Shown in pieces: positions 1 through 5,505 of a stretch of 5,505 bases of DNA (positions are counted from its first letter, which is position 1; each line of letters starts with the position of its first letter). The stretch is from the NCBI GenBank assembly GCA_048615375.1, contig JBMCLJ010000089.1, positions 1 through 5,505 on the forward strand, read 5' to 3'. The position numbers were made by a program, and so were the translations under genes. The stretch comes from JBMCLJ01 sp048615375 (lineage in GTDB: Bacteria > Patescibacteriota > Dojkabacteria > JAOAGR01). The notes under the pieces are model-generated. The model did not search any database, had not been told where the DNA came from, and saw only the letters and a program-made list of their open reading frames with translations.

Positions 1-2
1 AC

Positions 3-446
3 CAGCTTGTAGACGAGATCCTGGAGCACCACCTGCCAGGCCTTATCTATCCTCATATGCACCGTTTCCTTTCCAGCTTTACCGAACACTATAACTTCAT
101 TATTGTCAGCTCAGGCTCAGGTGACTACCATCGCCGGAAATTCGCCGCGATGTTCCAGGGACTTCCTGCCCTGCCACAGATAATTGTACATGTTGAGAAC
201 ATGGACAAGGGGCTTGTCTTCAAGGAACTCATTGCGCGATACGGATTTGATACGAAAGTGATGTATGTGTTTGATGATAATGTACGTGAACTGGAGAGTA
301 TTTACACTGAGATTAAACTTCCTCCTCACTTACTCCGTGTCATGCAGCCCGGCGGAAGGTACAATGACAAAGAATCTAAACTCGCGGCGATAGAGGAGAT
401 AAATTTTATAACCCACCCGGATCGGGAAATGCGTATCCGCTCCTAA
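3..446 (+). CDS. HAD-superfamily hydrolase, C-terminal part (5' end outside window)
   Basis: The reading frame is open from the first complete codon at base 3 to TAA at 444-446, giving 147 visible residues. The ATG at 57 is internal: the 18 codons before it read as normal protein, so the real start lies left of the window. Three of the four HAD-fold motifs are visible in order: motif II in a hydrophobic strand (FIIVSSGSGDYHRRK), the motif III lysine (MDKGLVFKEL) and the acidic motif IV (VMYVFDDNVRELESI). Motif I (DxDxT), with the nucleophilic aspartate, would be in the missing part. HAD enzymes are mostly cytosolic phosphatases or phosphotransferases; nothing seen here fixes the substrate. 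The gene is more G+C-rich than the large gene it converges with, which suggests older chromosomal DNA. The superfamily call is fairly secure and the exact function is unknown. Confidence 0.75.
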   Translation, partial: QLVDEILEHHLPGLIYPHMHRFLSSFTEHYNFIIVSSGSGDYHRRKFAAMFQGLPALPQIIVHVENMDKGLVFKELIARYGFDTKVMYVFDDNVRELESIYTEIKLPPHLLRVMQPGGRYNDKESKLAAIEEINFITHPDREMRIRS

Positions 447-473
447 AAAGCGACAGGTGCGCCCGGGGCGTTG

Positions 474-500
474 AGATTGGATTGATTAATCATTTAATCT
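474..500. repeat. Imperfect A+T-rich inverted repeat between convergent genes
   Basis: AGATT (474-478) pairs with AATCT (496-500). The pairing continues inward through two G-T wobbles, an A-T pair and one unpaired T to the perfect palindrome TGATTAATCA (483-492), giving about 11 pairs as RNA around a TTAA loop. No T-run follows on either strand, so it is not a canonical intrinsic terminator. It starts 28 bases after the hydrolase stop codon and may protect or end that transcript. It could also be an operator-like palindrome or chance in A+T-rich DNA. Confidence 0.4.
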
Positions 501-515
501 TGCCTGGGTCTAATT

Positions 516-532
516 CCCCGCAGCTTGCTGCG
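516..532. repeat. GC-rich hairpin 1 of a paired palindromic element (decayed right arm)
   Basis: CGCAGC (519-524) and GCTGCG (527-532) form a 6-bp stem around TT. The left arm is preceded by CCC (516-518), but the expected GGG on the right is replaced by TAA, so this looks like a longer stem whose right arm has decayed. It lies just beyond the stop codon of the giant - strand gene and about 70 bases past the hydrolase stop. No T-run flanks it. It resembles the second hairpin at 552-576 in sequence and design. Confidence 0.5.
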
Positions 533-543
533 TAATCAAGTTG

Positions 544-3500
544 TTATACGATACCCCGTCTGCTTGCAGCGGGGTAGTTCATTTGAGATAGCCTGTGTTC
601 TTCTCTTCTACTTGCATTACGCATTGCATCTGCGATCTGTTTTCTATCGATATCAATTTTATGGGCAGCACTTCCTGCTAGATGAAGACCTCCTCCAAGT
701 AGTTGTGCACCGGCTCCAGCTCCTGAAGCCGCAATACTTAATGCGGTTGCTCCTCCACGTCGTGCTGTTGTTGCTGCTCCCCGGGCTATTTGATGAGCAA
801 TGATTAAACCCGGATATGTTGTATTTTTTGTCGTTAATGGTCCTACTCTTTCACCTAAATTTGTCCATCTTTTTTTTCGTGCCGAGGGTTTTGCTGGAAC
901 TTGAGGTTGCATCATAGGGTCTGGGCCTTGTGATTTTGCTGAAACTGCTGTCGCACCAGGTGTACTATCTTCTCCTGTATGGGGCGGAGGAGTTTTAGGC
1001 CTGGTCGGGCCATCTGTGTTATGGGGTTCAGGAAGAATCAGATTATCTAGTGTAGTTCCCGGAGTATCTGACCTTACTATATCTATACCTCCATCATCAG
1101 TAGTTATGGGCGTACTAACTTCTTGATTTTTTCGTACGTCAGTAGAATTAGAGCCACAAGATACTTCTGTTCCAGTATCTTCTTCTCCCTGTCCAGTACC
1201 AGTAACAGCATCGGCAGTCATTTCTATCACAGGGGTTACGGATGGGATTTCTGCCTTTTGCAACTTCTCAGCAAGAAGTAGTCCAATTTCAGATGCCTTA
1301 CCTGCGCGTTGAATTATATAGGTTAGTATTTTGTTGTCGCCATCTGGGTGTACACCTGTCTCCAAAAGTTTTTTCTCCGCAGCTATTAGTTGTTGTAGTG
1401 CTCGCGTATATTTACTATTGTGATCCTTTGATAATACATCTCGCGTTTGATTTATTCGCTCTTCTAACTGTTGGATTGAATGTTGTATTCTGTCTAATGC
1501 AGTGAATTTATCAATTAACATTATTACATTTTTATCTACTTGGGCTGGTGATACGTTTTTCTCACCCAGGCCTAATACGTGTGCAACGTTGTCAATAGTT
1601 TGATGGCAAATATCGTATCCTGCATTATGCTCATTGCTCTTTTCATGCAAATCGGCCAGAAATTTATCAATCCGCTTAAGTTTTTCTTCTTTAGTCCCGT
1701 CTCGAGTACCAAAATGCCATTGCATTCCGCTTTTGAGGTATTGAAAAAAGCTTCTTCTCGCTGCTAAATCATGACGTTCTCGTACAAGTTTTGCCACGCC
1801 CTGATTTGTTAAATCTGGTACCCTAATAACCTCTGGATTGCCATTTCTTGTGATTGCACTTAGATACGGGTTAATACGCTGCGTGACTGGTTCCACCCCT
1901 GGGCTGTTTTTTCCAGTACGAGGAGAAAATGTAGCTTCGGACATGTTTATTCTATTTTGTGCTAGAGCACTTCCTAGGGGATTACTTGCATTTTTTCCAG
2001 ACCTCACAGTATGCGCTGTACGGTGGTGTGCTTGAATTACTTGTTGTGCTTCGCTGTGGGTAGCTATTGCTCTGAGAGCATCCTCCATATGAGTAAGTGG
2101 TATTCTACCTCTGTTCAGAGCTATTTCTAATTCTTCTTGTGCTCGATGGGCATTTGATTCTGCTCTTGTAGATACTCTCCACTTTTGTCTTTGTTTATGC
2201 CTTCGTGTTGGTTTTCCATTTATTGCTTCTTTCTCGAGGGCTTTTTGCACTGTATTTGCTTGGTCAATAAGTTTTCTGGCTTGTGGTTCTGCCAATTTAT
2301 CAGAAACATAACCTACAGCACTTTCAACAGCCTTGCCACCTGCGCGAGTAGATGCTCCTATGGCTACCTCAAGAGTACACCCCAGAAGCTTTGCAGTTTT
2401 TATAAGCACCCACCCGACCAGGGGTGCACCAATCGACCACGAAGTGCCTAATATATATGTAGCTATATCACCTGTTATTGCCCCAACTTCTACAGCATAG
2501 GCAATTATTTGTTCCGCTTTTGCCTGCATTTCCTGTCTCTCTTTTTCTTTTTGTTCAGGGATTGTGATATTGCGGTGGATATAATCAGTTATTTTTTTAT
2601 TGATATCACTGGCGAAAATTGAGGCGTTAACAGATGAATTGGAAAGATTATCAAGGAATTGAACAAGCTGCACGAAAGCTTCGCCATCACCATTTTTAAG
2701 TTGTTCAAGAGATTTTTCTGTCCAGTCGTGTATGTTTCTGTGTGCGTCCTGCCGAGCATATTGATTATCAGAATTAATCAGGCCAATTAGAATCCAGTTC
2801 ATAAATGATCCGTCATCAATACTATGTGTTGCACCATCACTATTTATATTGGGGCATGAGTCGGCTATGTACTGTGCAGTTTGAACCAAGAATGGCAGTA
2901 GGTTTTTACCAAACATCCGCCCTAGTTGTTTATTTTCAGACAGGTCGTTTACCCTGTTCTGTAAATATGCCGGTAAATTTTGAAAAGCTACATTCTGTTG
3001 TGTAGCGCGTAAGCGTGTGCTTGCACCTACCATGTCAGTAAACCCGTCTATAGCCGTGTATGTATCCATTACTTGTTGTATGGCTTGAGGGAGTGTAGTA
3101 CCAGGTTGAGTAGCGATTATACCGTTTATATGCGATAAAAATGTATCTCGTTCTTGTCCGGCTAAAGATTTTATGAAGGCGATCTGAGTATCATCAAGAC
3201 TGTCCCGTATTGACCTACGACTTCTCTCTGGTGCGGGAGCGGTGGCTGCCTGCGCATTACCGTGTACAGGATGTGTATTGACTGCACATGCGGGAGACGC
3301 AGAAGCAGGTTGTGTTTGTCGACGGGTTGCACGTTGCGCCCTCTGGGTTAAACTGGTACTATGTGCATGTATATACTCATCAGCAGGTGCTGCAACTGGC
3401 TCGTCATCACGTACTGGTACTTCTCCGCCTCCTGCTGCAGTGCCAGGAGGTGCCGCTGGAGGTTGGGGAGGTTCTGGTGGTTCGTCGTTATTTTCTTTGC

Positions 3501-5073
3501 TTTCTTCCTTAAGTGCATCTTGAGATTTTTTTCTTAATTCGATTAGCAAATGTGTGATTTTTTTTCTTATCTCATCGTTATTTCCAGCTTGTACAGAAAG
3601 TCCCCACATTTTAGCGAAAGCTTTATTGAAGCCTGCTATTTTGCGCTGCAAATGCAGAGTATAGTATGTAAAATGTGTTTCATCAAATTCGTTAAAAAGA
3701 GGGTTATTATAGTCCTCGAAATCCTCTTTATTCACAAGATTAAGAAGCGCTACAATATTTTCTCTCTGTTTTTTTGTCATACTAATGTATTGAATATCGC
3801 TCAAATGAGAAATATCTTTCATTAATAGTTTTAGAAACTCATATATATTCTTATTTCTTTCAATGATAGTCTCTGGTGTTTTCTCTTTCATAGAAGAAAC
3901 CTTTTTTTCTATATCTCCGATCTTACGTGCTCGTTCGAATTCTATGTGAATACTACATAATTGTGTTAATAAATCTTCGGATGTATCATCATGTTCTTTC
4001 ATAGATGTTGCAAAAACAGATTTAATCCTATCCCATTGAGCTAAAACTCCATGCTCATTTTCTTTTATAGGACTACCACTATTTTTAAGAGACTCTACTC
4101 TAATTGCATGCAAAATTGATTCTAATGTACTTAAAGACTTAGCAAAATTACGACTGTCAACCCAGCCGACCACATATGGTAGGCGAAATTCAATAATATC
4201 ACCGGACTTGAATTTAATCGGAATAGAAAAACTATGCAGGCCATCATATTGGAATGTAGATTTTCTCCCGGTGGCGCTCATCATTCTTTCTGCGCCAGTG
4301 GCATTTTGATCTATACCAAACATACTAGAAGCTTGTACGACAAGATGTGCATACATTAAATTACTTAGTTGTTTTGTAGGTTCGGGAATACCAGAAGCAT
4401 TGATATGCAATAAACTATTAGGTGTTAAAATACCAAAGGTTTCAAGATCATGCATGACACTATATAAGTCTTGTGCGCCTGCACTTACACCGGTCTGTAT
4501 TTCTCTTCCTATAGGTCCTTCTACTGCTACTCCTAACCCTAGGTCTTGTAGTTTATCTATAGCTGTAATAGCTTCAGGTACTCCAAGATTAACATTACTG
4601 TGATACTCAAGTTCGATTTCAACTCCCAAATGAATAGGGCTAGGTGGCTTCGTTCTTCTTCTTTCTGCTCGTTTTAAAGCATCATCTTTACTTATATTAT
4701 TTTGCACCATGTAACGGACGGTCCTTGATTTTATAGGATCTAAAGTATCATCTTGTCTAATTGGTGAGGGTTTAATTGGCCTAAACTGCTCCATTATTTG
4801 CTTTTGTACATCATTGCTAGCTTCTGTATAGGTAGGGTGCTTTACTACTGTTCTTAGAAATGCATTTCTATGTTTATTCTGTGATACTAAACGTGCATCA
4901 GCATGTGTATTAGATCTGGGAGAATCCTTTGCAGCTTCAACAATTGCTTCAGTAATTTTTCCGAATTCAACCATATTCTGTGATACTAAACGTGCATCAG
5001 CATGTGTATTAGATCTGGGAGAATCCTTTGCAGCTTCAACAATTGCTTCAGTAATTTTTCCGAATTCAACCAT
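544..5073 (-). CDS. Giant multidomain protein with N-terminal amidoligase-like domain (1509 aa)
   Basis: This is one uninterrupted frame from ATG (5073-5071) to TAA (546-544). An in-frame TAA lies eight codons upstream of that ATG, so it is the first possible ATG. Neither it nor the repeated ATG at 4974 has a clear Shine-Dalgarno sequence. Domains in order: duplicated N-terminus (1-33 and 34-66); charged linker; probable amidoligase / carboxylate-amine ligase domain (about 147-325); helical charged region (about 340-520); Pro/Ala/Gly-rich linker (about 525-620); helical body (about 620-850); hydrophobic patch (about 855-905) followed by a basic cluster (RRHKQRQKW); helical region rich in Gln and Glu (about 970-1275); disordered Ser/Thr/Asp/Pro region (about 1280-1400) ending in ARKKRW; Gly/Ala-rich C-terminus (about 1420-1470) and basic tail. 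No N-terminal signal peptide is seen. Family members of the fold join amines to carboxylates using ATP; a secreted effector or toxin role is inferred only from size and layout. I recognise no full-length relative. Confidence 0.85.
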   Translation of the reverse strand: MVEFGKITEAIVEAAKDSPRSNTHADARLVSQNMVEFGKITEAIVEAAKDSPRSNTHADARLVSQNKHRNAFLRTVVKHPTYTEASNDVQKQIMEQFRPIKPSPIRQDDTLDPIKSRTVRYMVQNNISKDDALKRAERRRTKPPSPIHLGVEIELEYHSNVNLGVPEAITAIDKLQDLGLGVAVEGPIGREIQTGVSAGAQDLYSVMHDLETFGILTPNSLLHINASGIPEPTKQLSNLMYAHLVVQASSMFGIDQNATGAERMMSATGRKSTFQYDGLHSFSIPIKFKSGDIIEFRLPYVVGWVDSRNFAKSLSTLESILHAIRVESLKNSGSPIKENEHGVLAQWDRIKSVFATSMKEHDDTSEDLLTQLCSIHIEFERARKIGDIEKKVSSMKEKTPETIIERNKNIYEFLKLLMKDISHLSDIQYISMTKKQRENIVALLNLVNKEDFEDYNNPLFNEFDETHFTYYTLHLQRKIAGFNKAFAKMWGLSVQAGNNDEIRKKITHLLIELRKKSQDALKEESKENNDEPPEPPQPPAAPPGTAAGGGEVPVRDDEPVAAPADEYIHAHSTSLTQRAQRATRRQTQPASASPACAVNTHPVHGNAQAATAPAPERSRRSIRDSLDDTQIAFIKSLAGQERDTFLSHINGIIATQPGTTLPQAIQQVMDTYTAIDGFTDMVGASTRLRATQQNVAFQNLPAYLQNRVNDLSENKQLGRMFGKNLLPFLVQTAQYIADSCPNINSDGATHSIDDGSFMNWILIGLINSDNQYARQDAHRNIHDWTEKSLEQLKNGDGEAFVQLVQFLDNLSNSSVNASIFASDINKKITDYIHRNITIPEQKEKERQEMQAKAEQIIAYAVEVGAITGDIATYILGTSWSIGAPLVGWVLIKTAKLLGCTLEVAIGASTRAGGKAVESAVGYVSDKLAEPQARKLIDQANTVQKALEKEAINGKPTRRHKQRQKWRVSTRAESNAHRAQEELEIALNRGRIPLTHMEDALRAIATHSEAQQVIQAHHRTAHTVRSGKNASNPLGSALAQNRINMSEATFSPRTGKNSPGVEPVTQRINPYLSAITRNGNPEVIRVPDLTNQGVAKLVRERHDLAARRSFFQYLKSGMQWHFGTRDGTKEEKLKRIDKFLADLHEKSNEHNAGYDICHQTIDNVAHVLGLGEKNVSPAQVDKNVIMLIDKFTALDRIQHSIQQLEERINQTRDVLSKDHNSKYTRALQQLIAAEKKLLETGVHPDGDNKILTYIIQRAGKASEIGLLLAEKLQKAEIPSVTPVIEMTADAVTGTGQGEEDTGTEVSCGSNSTDVRKNQEVSTPITTDDGGIDIVRSDTPGTTLDNLILPEPHNTDGPTRPKTPPPHTGEDSTPGATAVSAKSQGPDPMMQPQVPAKPSARKKRWTNLGERVGPLTTKNTTYPGLIIAHQIARGAATTARRGGATALSIAASGAGAGAQLLGGGLHLAGSAAHKIDIDRKQIADAMRNASRREEHRLSQMNYPAASRRGIV
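552..576. repeat. GC-rich hairpin 2, a palindrome overlapping the 3' end of the giant gene
   Basis: TACCCCG (552-558) pairs with CGGGGTA (570-576), and inside it CTGC (560-563) pairs with GCAG (566-569) around TT. This gives an 11-bp stem with one bulged T at 559. On the - strand it encodes residues 1500-1508 of the giant protein (YPAASRRGI) in frame, with the stop codon at 544-546 between this hairpin and hairpin 1. Its position suggests a transcription-end or mRNA-protecting structure for convergent genes, or a member of a dispersed palindromic repeat family. No T-run follows on either strand. Confidence 0.65.
664..825 (-). other. Gly/Ala-rich C-terminal segment (residues about 1417-1470)
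   Basis: The segment runs from PGLIIAHQIARGAATTARRG through a Gly/Ala/Ser-rich stretch (GAGAGAQLLGGGLHLAG) to SAAHK. It is small-residue rich and weakly hydrophobic, like sequences that pack against or insert into membranes. After it the final 38 residues carry about nine Lys/Arg against five Asp/Glu. Basic C-termini are common in type IV secretion substrates of intracellular bacteria, but no specific signal can be recognised by eye. Confidence 0.4.
2359..2511 (-). other. Hydrophobic patch, possible membrane hairpin (residues about 855-905)
   Basis: Two adjacent apolar stretches, about residues 855-876 (starting QIIAYAVEVGAITGDI) and 879-905 (IGAPLVGWVLIKTAKLLG), are separated by a short polar turn. 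They are followed within about 50 residues by a strongly basic cluster at 956-965. The second stretch contains two lysines, so it could be an amphipathic or buried helix instead. In a protein without a signal peptide, such a pair could insert into a membrane after secretion. That role is inference. Confidence 0.4.
3214..3510 (-). other. Pro/Ala/Gly-rich low-complexity linker (residues about 522-620)
   Basis: A charged stretch (EESKENND) leads into EPPEPPQPPAAPPG, then Gly- and Ala-rich sequence, then an Arg/Gln/Thr segment (RAQRATRRQTQPASAS) and a basic ERSRR end. It is very likely disordered and separates the enzyme-like N-terminal part from the helical C-terminal body. The DNA here is the most G+C-rich of the gene (40 of 60 bases in 3421-3480), because proline, alanine and glycine codons are G+C-rich. 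Open frames on the opposite strand here are by-products of that composition. Confidence 0.7.
4099..4635 (-). other. Amidoligase / carboxylate-amine ligase-like domain (residues about 147-325)
   Basis: Motifs appear in the order and spacing I expect of the putative amidoligase family (Amidoligase_2, glutamine-synthetase/GCS-like fold). First is an acidic strand, LGVEIELEY (149-157). Then comes EGPIGREIQTG (185-195), matching the usual 'DgS..g.E.vs/t' segment. Next is NSLLHINASG (219-228), where family members usually have GLHVHV; one histidine is kept and the second position is Asn. Last is GDIIEFRLPY (291-300), matching the conserved '(T/I)EFR' strand, followed by a helix. In the family the E, H and E/R residues bind Mg-ATP and the acid substrate. 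The D-to-E and H-to-N changes mean activity is not assured. The assignment was made by eye from motifs and no profile search was run. Confidence 0.5.
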
Positions 5074-5076
5074 ATT
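4875..5076 (-). repeat. Perfect 99-bp tandem duplication containing the start codon
   Basis: Bases 4875-4973 and 4974-5072 are identical, and the identity runs four bases further (to 5076) before breaking. That gives 2.04 copies with a period of 99 bp, a multiple of three. Each copy encodes the same 33 residues (MVEFGKITEAIVEAAKDS, then PRSNTHADARLVSQN), so the protein carries its N-terminus twice and ATGs occur at 5073 and 4974. The absence of any base difference implies a recent event, active homogenisation, or an assembly error. Confidence 0.95.
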
Positions 5077-5134
5077 AAGCGTAAAAAAAGTTATTTAATA
5101 TCTATTTTTTCGTAAAAAAATTAGAACACCTATA
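5074..5134 (-). other. A+T-rich leader without a recognisable ribosome binding site
   Basis: Between the -10 box and the ATG the - strand carries two T-rich tracts, each reading TTTTTTTACG (+ strand 5111-5120 and 5080-5089). The 15 bases before the ATG contain no AGGAGG-like purine run. Translation may depend on an unstructured A+T-rich leader. The copy-2 ATG at 4974 also lacks a clear site (its upstream bases read CACAGAAT), so the choice of start cannot be settled from ribosome binding signals. Confidence 0.45.
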
Positions 5135-5163
5135 ATTATACTACACTATAGATTAAACGTCAA
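5135..5163 (-). promoter_or_regulatory. Near-consensus sigma70-type promoter of the giant gene
   Basis: Read on the - strand, TTGACG (5163-5158) is followed after exactly 17 bases by TATAAT (5140-5135). The -35 box matches consensus in five of six positions and the -10 in six of six. The predicted transcript start is near 5128, leaving a leader of about 55 bases before the ATG at 5073. It points towards the giant gene and lies between it and the transposase remnant. Confidence 0.75.
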
Positions 5164-5505
5164 CACTTTCCCATTTGGTACGACACTGACTTTATGTATT
5201 TTGTAACTCTTCAGGAATCTCCATTCTCAAAACATGAGTCTCGTTTGTAATCTGGTTTAAAAGCACAGCATCTCTGGTTCTCTTCATTTTTTTTATAAGT
5301 CGCTTGATTGATAATCCTGTCTTGAGTTCCAGGTGTTTGGATATAGCCAGAGCGATAAAACAAATAAGTATGTGAGCTTCTATTGAGGTCTTGATAAAAT
5401 GGAATACGGGACGTATTTGTAAATCAGATTTGCTTATAGACAAACCTACACAAAAATACTGTACTCAAACTTTTTCGTAAGCAGAATCCTGCAAGCTCTG
5501 TCTAC
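5164..5505 (-). mobile_element. Probable insertion-sequence remnant, right part (runs off window edge)
   Basis: This covers the decayed transposase end plus the 28 bases after its stop, where an element of this class would normally have its terminal inverted repeat. The exact end cannot be placed because the partner terminus is outside the window and no target duplication is visible. The segment beyond 5443 has stops in all three - strand frames and no recognisable product. The left boundary at 5164 is nominal; it could fall anywhere between about 5150 and 5190. Confidence 0.4.
5192..5443 (-). pseudogene. C-terminal remnant of an IS4/IS1634-type DDE transposase
   Basis: The frame ends at TAA (5194-5192), and 83 codons are readable from TTG at 5443. 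The sequence ISKSDLQIRPVFHFIK, then IEAHILICFIALAISKHLE, matches the C-terminal end of this transposase class, where '(I)E.AFRISK.DL.IRPI.H....I.AHI.I.F.A' surrounds the last catalytic Glu. Here the residues before ISKSDL read VQYFCVGLS instead of the expected IE.AFR, and an in-frame TGA lies 11 codons upstream of the TTG (around 5474-5476). The catalytic Glu is not recognisable, so the copy is inactive. The TTG is where the readable part begins, not a true start. The remnant lies upstream of, and in the same direction as, the giant gene. Confidence 0.75.

Noticed and set aside
460..470. CGCCCGGGGCG as an intrinsic terminator of the hydrolase gene
   Set aside because: The two arms leave only one base for a loop, which cannot fold as drawn, and no T-run follows.
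525..803. + strand frame of 92 residues beginning in the convergent gap
   Set aside because: It overlaps the 3' end of the giant gene, is Leu/Val/His-rich in the way antisense of Gly/Ala/Arg codons is, and runs through the palindromic element. No ribosome binding site was seen.
3242..3523. Long + strand frames opposite the Pro/Ala-rich linker of the giant gene
   Set aside because: They are antisense reflections of G+C-rich proline, alanine and glycine codons. They have skewed composition (Cys/Gly/Ser or Val/Leu runs), no family resemblance, and lie wholly inside a convincing 1509-codon gene.
544..5073. CRISPR arrays, tRNA or rRNA genes
   Set aside because: Apart from the two-copy 99-bp tandem repeat there are no regularly spaced repeats, and no cloverleaf or conserved rRNA segment was recognised on either strand.
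5080..5120. Repeated TTTTTTTACG tracts in the leader, and TTTTTCGTAA shared by 5106-5115 and 5471-5480, as regulatory sites
   Set aside because: In DNA this A+T-rich, ten-base matches built around T-runs are expected by chance; there is no symmetry or spacing to support an operator.
5444..5505. Reading TGA as tryptophan to extend the transposase upstream
   Set aside because: With TGA as Trp the distance to ISKSDL does not match the conserved L-W...IE.AFRISK spacing, and the giant gene uses TGG for Trp normally. Simple decay explains the stop better.

Overview
The window looks like an accessory stretch of a bacterial chromosome, probably from a host-associated or intracellular proteobacterium (Rickettsiales-, Holosporales- or Legionellales-like). 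That guess rests on lifestyle signals: a giant effector-like protein, a decayed insertion sequence, A+T-rich accessory DNA beside a more balanced gene, and paired GC-rich palindromes. No marker gene fixes the taxonomy. Layout, left to right: the 3' end of a HAD-superfamily hydrolase gene on the + strand (3-446, start outside the window); a 97-bp convergent intergenic gap with inverted repeats; one very large gene on the - strand (544-5073, 1509 residues); a short A+T-rich leader with a near-consensus sigma70-type promoter (TTGACG, 17 bp, TATAAT); and, co-directional and upstream of it, the decayed C-terminal end of an IS4/IS1634-type transposase that runs off the right edge.

The giant gene is the centre of interest. 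Residues about 147-325 carry the succession of motifs expected of the amidoligase / carboxylate-amine ligase (glutamine-synthetase-like) fold: GVEIELE, then GREIQT, then LLHINASG, then IEFR. This domain is followed by a helical charged region, a Pro/Ala-rich linker, a long helical body with a hydrophobic patch, a disordered Ser/Thr/Pro/Asp-rich segment, and a Gly/Ala-rich basic C-terminus. The overall build suggests a secreted or surface protein that acts on a host or on a competitor, but this is inference.

Two structural oddities frame the gene. At its 5' end a perfect 99-bp in-frame tandem duplication repeats the first 33 codons including the ATG, so there are two equivalent starts. At its 3' end the last codons (YPAASRRGI) are encoded exactly by a palindromic element, one of two related hairpins whose stems differ by a compensatory base-pair change. 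The gene may therefore have been extended into, or truncated by, a dispersed palindromic repeat. Its promoter lies against the edge of the insertion-sequence remnant and may be partly derived from it. The left gene and the giant gene probably have unrelated functions: they converge and differ clearly in base composition (47% G+C over bases 1-420 against 34% over 4021-4200, counted by hand).
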